NCBI GenBank assembly: GCA_963719135.1
Contig: CAVRAZ010000005.1
Span: 186,001 to 250,000, forward strand
Direction: 5' to 3'
Length of the DNA stretch: 64,000 bases
Source: CAVRAZ01 sp963719135
GTDB taxonomy: Bacteria > Pseudomonadota > Gammaproteobacteria > DSM-19610
In this document: positions 60,687-64,000 of the stretch, piece after piece
Position numbering within the stretch: position 1 is the stretch's first letter
How the letters are laid out: every line of letters begins with the position of its first letter
Translations under genes and position numbers: made by a program
Notes under the pieces: generated by a model
Database searches by the model: none
Told to the model about the DNA's origin: nothing
The model's input: only the letters and a program-made list of their open reading frames with translations

Positions 60687-61547
60687 ATGACCCAAGCGCA
60701 TGGTGGTTACTATGTTCCCCACGGCACGACCTGGCCGATTGTCGGTTCCATCGGACTGACGACAACGGTCGTCGGTTTTGCCCATTTTCTGAACGGCTCG
60801 CCAAGCGGATTGAAGGTGATGTTCCTTGGCGTGGCGATCATACTGCTGATGATGTTCGGCTGGTTCGGGACCGTCATCCGCGAAAGCGAATCCGGCACGT
60901 ATAACGAGCAGGTCGACAAGTCGTTCCGCTGGGGCATGAGCTGGTTCATCTTTTCCGAGGTGATGTTCTTTGCCGCGTTCTTCGGGGCGCTCTACTACGC
61001 GCGCGTCTTCTCCGTGCCCTGGCTGGGCGGCGGCCATCCGGTGACCAACCAGGTGCTGTGGGGCGGCTACGAAGCGGCGTGGCCGACCAACGGGCCGGGC
61101 AACATCGGCGGCGCCTTCGAATCCATGGAGGCGTGGGGGATTCCCGCGATCAATACGCTGCTGCTGCTGTCCAGCGGCGTGACCGTGACCCTGGCACACT
61201 GGGCGCTGAAGAAACAGCAACGGACAGCGCTGGTGCTCTGGCTGTGCGCCACCATTGCCCTGGGCGCGACCTTTATCGGGCTGCAGGCCAAGGAGTACAT
61301 CCACGCCTACCATGAGTTGAACCTGACGCTGGGTTCGGGCATCTACGGCTCGACCTTTTTCATGTTGACCGGGTTCCACGGCATGCACGTGACGATCGGC
61401 GCCATCATGCTGACCACCATCATGCTGCGCTGCGCAAAAGGTCATTTCACGCCCGACCGTCACTTCGCGTTCGAGGCGGTCGCCTGGTACTGGCACTTTG
61501 TCGACGTGGTCTGGCTGGGCCTGTTCATCTTCGTGTACGTGCTCTAG
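60687..61547 (+). CDS. coxC: Cytochrome c oxidase subunit III
   Basis: The 286-aa protein has about seven membrane helices. The family parts WGMSWFIFSEVMFFAAFFGA, TLLLLSSGVTVTLAHWALKK, and AFEAVAWYWHFVDVVWLGLF are clear. GAGG precedes the ATG. It stabilises the oxygen-reducing core and ends the coxB-A-C group before a strong terminator. Confidence 0.97.
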   Translation: MTQAHGGYYVPHGTTWPIVGSIGLTTTVVGFAHFLNGSPSGLKVMFLGVAIILLMMFGWFGTVIRESESGTYNEQVDKSFRWGMSWFIFSEVMFFAAFFGALYYARVFSVPWLGGGHPVTNQVLWGGYEAAWPTNGPGNIGGAFESMEAWGIPAINTLLLLSSGVTVTLAHWALKKQQRTALVLWLCATIALGATFIGLQAKEYIHAYHELNLTLGSGIYGSTFFMLTGFHGMHVTIGAIMLTTIMLRCAKGHFTPDRHFAFEAVAWYWHFVDVVWLGLFIFVYVL

Positions 61548-61553
61548 CGCGCA

Positions 61554-61585
61554 TAAAAAAACGCCGCTTCGGCGGCGTTTTTTTT
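61554..61585. terminator. Bidirectional terminator after coxC
   Basis: ACGCCGC-TTCG-GCGGCGT (61561-61578) has seven A before and seven T after, so it terminates transcription from both the coxC side and the DUF2909 side. The TTCG tetraloop adds stability. Confidence 0.92.
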
Positions 61586-61608
61586 GACCGGCCGGCAGCC
61601 GTCCCCAA

Positions 61609-61854
61609 TCAGCGCTGGCCGGCCGGCTGGGTAACCGGATGATCTGCTGGATAGATACCGTGCGGTTTCAACCAGCCCGCCGCGATGCTCAGCATCAGCA
61701 ACGCGAACAGCGAAACGGAAAGCACGATTCTGACCGTCAGCGCCTTGGCCGTGCGCTCGGTCTGCCCCTTGTCCTTGACGAGGAACAGCATACCGCTGGC
61801 AAGGCTGGCGACAATGGCGAGCAGGACAAGTACGACGACGATCTTCAGCAACAT
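61609..61854 (-). CDS. Twin transmembrane protein (DUF2909)
   Basis: The 81-aa protein consists of two membrane helices (LKIVVVLVLLAIVASLASGM; VRIVLSVSLFALLMLSIAAG) joined by a basic loop (KDKGQTERTAKALT). This is the DUF2909 layout. Its place between coxC and SURF1 is also typical of oxidase loci. It is transcribed opposite to both. A role in oxidase biogenesis is suspected only from position. Confidence 0.85.
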   Translation of the reverse strand: MLLKIVVVLVLLAIVASLASGMLFLVKDKGQTERTAKALTVRIVLSVSLFALLMLSIAAGWLKPHGIYPADHPVTQPAGQR

Positions 61855-61952
61855 AAGGCACGCGACCGCTGGGATGGTTACAAACTGCCGGGCCAGTATA
61901 GGTGAATGCTGCGCTGCTTGCGAGCCGCCGTCCCGGCTTATAGTCTAGCCGC

Positions 61953-62687
61953 ATGCGCTTCGGACGATGGCATTTCACGCCCGGCCTGTGGCCGACCCTG
62001 GTAACCATCCTGTTGCTGGGGATTCTGGTGTCGCTGGGGTTCTGGCAGCTCGATCGCGCCGAACAAAAGCGCCGGCTGGTGTCCGCCTACGAGCAGCAGG
62101 GCGGCGATCGAAGCCTGTTGCGGATGACGGCCGGCGCCGGTATCGGGCCGGAACTCGAATACCGGCGCGCCGAAGCCTCGGGTCGCTATGACGGCGCGCA
62201 CCAGTTCCTGCTGGACAATCGCACGCACAACGGCGAGGTCGGCTATGAAGTGATCACGCCGCTGATCACCGACCAGGGCGGCGCGATCCTGGTGAATCGA
62301 GGCTGGATTCCGCTCGGGGAGGGACGCGACCGATTGCCGTCCGTGAGCGTGGCCACGGACGCGCGCAGGGTCGTCGGACGGCTCAAGCTGCTGCCGCGGC
62401 ACGTCTTCATGCTCGGCGAGGAGCAGCCGCGAACGACCTGGCCTTACCGCGTCGAGCACATCGACACCGAACGCTTCGAGAAGGAGCTGGGCTACCCCGT
62501 CTCCGCCTATACGTTGCTGCTGGACAGCGCGGCAACGGACGGATACCTTCGCGACTGGCAGCCGGTGCAGCAATTCGGTCCGGAGCGCAATGTCGGTTAC
62601 GCGGTGCAATGGTTCGGTCTGGCCGTGGCGCTTGCGGGCATCTTCCTGGCCGTCAATCTGCATAAAGTGACTCACGATGAACGCTGA
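61953..62687 (+). CDS. SURF1 family cytochrome oxidase assembly protein
   Basis: The 244-aa protein has two membrane helices at its ends (PTLVTILLLGILVSLGFWQL and FGLAVALAGIFLAVNL), the family's LGFWQLDRAEQKR and LVNRGWIPLGEGRD, and the C-terminal NVGYAVQWFGLA. SURF1 delivers or holds heme A for subunit I. It overlaps the next gene by 11 bp, so they are co-expressed. Confidence 0.94.
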   Translation: MRFGRWHFTPGLWPTLVTILLLGILVSLGFWQLDRAEQKRRLVSAYEQQGGDRSLLRMTAGAGIGPELEYRRAEASGRYDGAHQFLLDNRTHNGEVGYEVITPLITDQGGAILVNRGWIPLGEGRDRLPSVSVATDARRVVGRLKLLPRHVFMLGEEQPRTTWPYRVEHIDTERFEKELGYPVSAYTLLLDSAATDGYLRDWQPVQQFGPERNVGYAVQWFGLAVALAGIFLAVNLHKVTHDER

Positions 62688-63309
62688 TCGCGCACCCGAA
62701 CGCTCCCCCGCGCTGCGTTCGCGCCTTTATCTCCTGCTGGTCATGGGATTGTTCGCCGCGCCCGTGGTGCTCGCCTGGCTGGTGTTCTCTGTGTTTCCGC
62801 AATGGCGTCCGAGCGGGACGGTGAACAACGGCGCGCTGGTCAGGCCGGCGCGCCCCTTGCCGGCGTTCCACGCGCACGATATCGCCGGCAAGCCGGTCGG
62901 TGAAACCCTGTTCCAGGGCAAGTGGACACTGTTGGCGTTGGAGCAGGGGACCTGCGGCGAAGCCTGTGTCCGCAGACTTTACGATGTCCGTCAGATTCGT
63001 CTGGCACAGGGTAAGGATGTTGACCGATTACAAAGGGTTATGCTCTGGGTGCCGGCGGATGCGAACGCCGCCGCGGGCACTGAACTCCAGCGCCGGTTTC
63101 CCGGGCAGATGATCGTCAGGCTCGATCCGCAGACCGACGGCGGGCTGATTTCCGCCTTCGCGGTCGACAGCACCGACCCGCTCACGGCGGGCAGACTCTA
63201 TCTGATCGACCCGCTGGGCAACCTGATGATGTTGTACGAGCCCGCCGCGGATCCGCGCGGCGCGATCAAGGATCTGGAACGACTCTTAAAGTATTCCGGA
63301 TTGGGGTAG
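62677..63309 (+). CDS. SCO-like thioredoxin-fold protein in the cox locus
   Basis: The 210-aa protein has one membrane anchor (LLLVMGLFAAPVVLAWLVFS), then a thioredoxin-like domain with LLALEQGTCGEACVRRLYD; Cys93 and Cys97 form the CxxxC pair used by SCO proteins to bind copper. The histidine that completes the SCO site is not clear by eye, so copper binding is only likely. The family usually lies between SURF1 and heme A synthase genes. Here heme O synthase follows instead. Confidence 0.8.
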   Translation: MNADRAPERSPALRSRLYLLLVMGLFAAPVVLAWLVFSVFPQWRPSGTVNNGALVRPARPLPAFHAHDIAGKPVGETLFQGKWTLLALEQGTCGEACVRRLYDVRQIRLAQGKDVDRLQRVMLWVPADANAAAGTELQRRFPGQMIVRLDPQTDGGLISAFAVDSTDPLTAGRLYLIDPLGNLMMLYEPAADPRGAIKDLERLLKYSGLG

Positions 63310-63383
63310 AATGAGCGCCCGCGCCGCGGGGTGCTCCGCCCGGCGCGGCACTGATACCAACCTGGATTCGAGGTGTAACGCAG

Positions 63384-64000
63384 ATGGCCTACTCACTGGT
63401 GGCGGCATCGGCCGGACAATGGCGCGACTATCTCGGCGTCTGCAAGCTCAAAGTCGTCGCCTTGATCGTGTTCACGGCCGTGGTGGGCATGTTTCTGGCG
63501 ACGCCCGGGTTTGTGCCTCTGCAGGCTTTGATTTTCGGCACGCTGGGCATCGGCATGGCCGCCGCGTCGGCCGCCGCCATCAACCACGTCGTCGATCAGC
63601 ACGTCGACGCGAAAATGGCGCGCACGTGCCGCCGGCCGGTCGCGAGCGGTCATCTGAGCAGCCGCAACTGCCTGGCCTTTGCATTCCTTCTGGGTACGAC
63701 CGCGATGATCATTCTCGTCTGGCTGGTCAACCCGCTGACCGCCTGGCTGACGTTCGTTTCGCTGATCGGCTACGCGGTGATCTACACCCTGTACCTCAAG
63801 CGCGCCACGCCGCAGAACATCGTCATTGGCGGCGCCGCCGGCGCCATGCCGCCCGTGCTGGGCTGGACCGCGGTGACCGGCACGATCGATCCGCACGCCC
63901 TGCTGTTGTTCCTCATCATCTTCGTCTGGACGCCGCCGCACTTCTGGGCGCTGGCGATTCATCGCCAGAGCGAGTACGCCAAGGCCGATATTCCCATGCT
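63384..64000 (+). CDS. cyoE: Heme O synthase (protoheme IX farnesyltransferase), N-terminal part
   Basis: The gene runs off the right edge with 205 codons present from ATG 63384. KLKVVALIVFTAVVGMFLA opens the first membrane helix. NHVVDQHVDAKMARTCRRP is the aspartate-rich prenyl-diphosphate site with conserved RT-RP. WTPPHFWALAIHRQSEYAK is the second family signature. The enzyme adds the farnesyl tail to heme B, giving heme O, the precursor of heme A. A heme A synthase gene is not found between it and SURF1. Confidence 0.95.
   Translation, partial: MAYSLVAASAGQWRDYLGVCKLKVVALIVFTAVVGMFLATPGFVPLQALIFGTLGIGMAAASAAAINHVVDQHVDAKMARTCRRPVASGHLSSRNCLAFAFLLGTTAMIILVWLVNPLTAWLTFVSLIGYAVIYTLYLKRATPQNIVIGGAAGAMPPVLGWTAVTGTIDPHALLLFLIIFVWTPPHFWALAIHRQSEYAKADIPM

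Noticed and set aside
1..64000. tRNA or rRNA genes, CRISPR arrays, integrases
   Set aside because: I looked for cloverleaf-like segments, regular short repeats and recombinase motifs and found none that hold up.

Overview
The window (about 60% G+C, dense, many 1-4 bp gene overlaps) looks like a chromosomal segment of a gammaproteobacterial chemolithoautotrophic sulfur oxidiser. It carries the sulfite-to-sulfate branch (start of a SoeA-type molybdoenzyme, sat, aprBA), a sulfide:quinone oxidoreductase with all three redox cysteines, form I RuBisCO with its CbbQ/CbbO activase, an aa3-type cytochrome c oxidase locus and ordinary gammaproteobacterial housekeeping blocks (yicC-gmk-rpoZ-spoT-ridA-recG, ubiCA, bioBFHCD). 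An affiliation near Chromatiales/Acidiferrobacterales is inference from gene content; no rRNA gene is present.

Layout. 1-5.6 kb: soeA (partial, minus), sat, aprB, aprA, a cysteine-cluster protein. 6.0-12.8 kb: cbbL, cbbS, a nested-palindrome repeat, cbbQ, cbbO, two unknown small genes and a histidine phosphatase. 13.0-15.8 kb: sqr, sixA, a CbbR-like LysR regulator. 15.8-17.7 kb: a Ser/Thr kinase-phosphatase pair. 17.8-24.5 kb: housekeeping block. 24.7-28.4 kb: an unusual M48-like membrane protein without HExxH, ubiC, ubiA and a HIT protein.

28.4-50.9 kb is the most unusual part. A tightly overlapping minus-strand operon (37.4 to 28.5 kb) encodes one ExbB/TolQ-like and two ExbD/TolR-like proteins, a TonB/AgmX-like protein, three TPR envelope proteins (at least two lipoproteins) and small secreted proteins. 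This 1+2 motor composition with TPR lipoproteins recalls the Agl/Glt (Nfs) machinery of myxobacteria. Upstream, also on the minus strand (42.3 to 37.8 kb), are two outer-membrane beta-barrel candidates, a TlpA thioredoxin, a DUF4266 lipoprotein, a DUF3570 protein and ApbE (FAD:protein FMN transferase). The DUF3570 protein has a DxxSSAS sequence resembling an ApbE flavinylation site. Beyond that, a divergent pair of units encodes exported c-type cytochrome-like proteins: an HzsA-related propeller lipoprotein with two CxxCH, a one-CxxCH protein, a LamG lipoprotein with two CxxCH, and a Tat-exported protein. I read the whole block as one candidate envelope motor plus extracytoplasmic flavin/heme redox system; this is inference.

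51-56.7 kb: comF, a small membrane-protein gene split by a 1-nt frameshift in a T run, and bioBFHCD. 57-64 kb: DUF2244, coxB, coxA, a 35-aa assembly protein, a Cox11/CtaG reduced to its N-terminal membrane anchor, coxC, DUF2909, SURF1, a SCO-like protein and the start of heme O synthase. No heme A synthase lies in this locus, although related loci usually carry it here.
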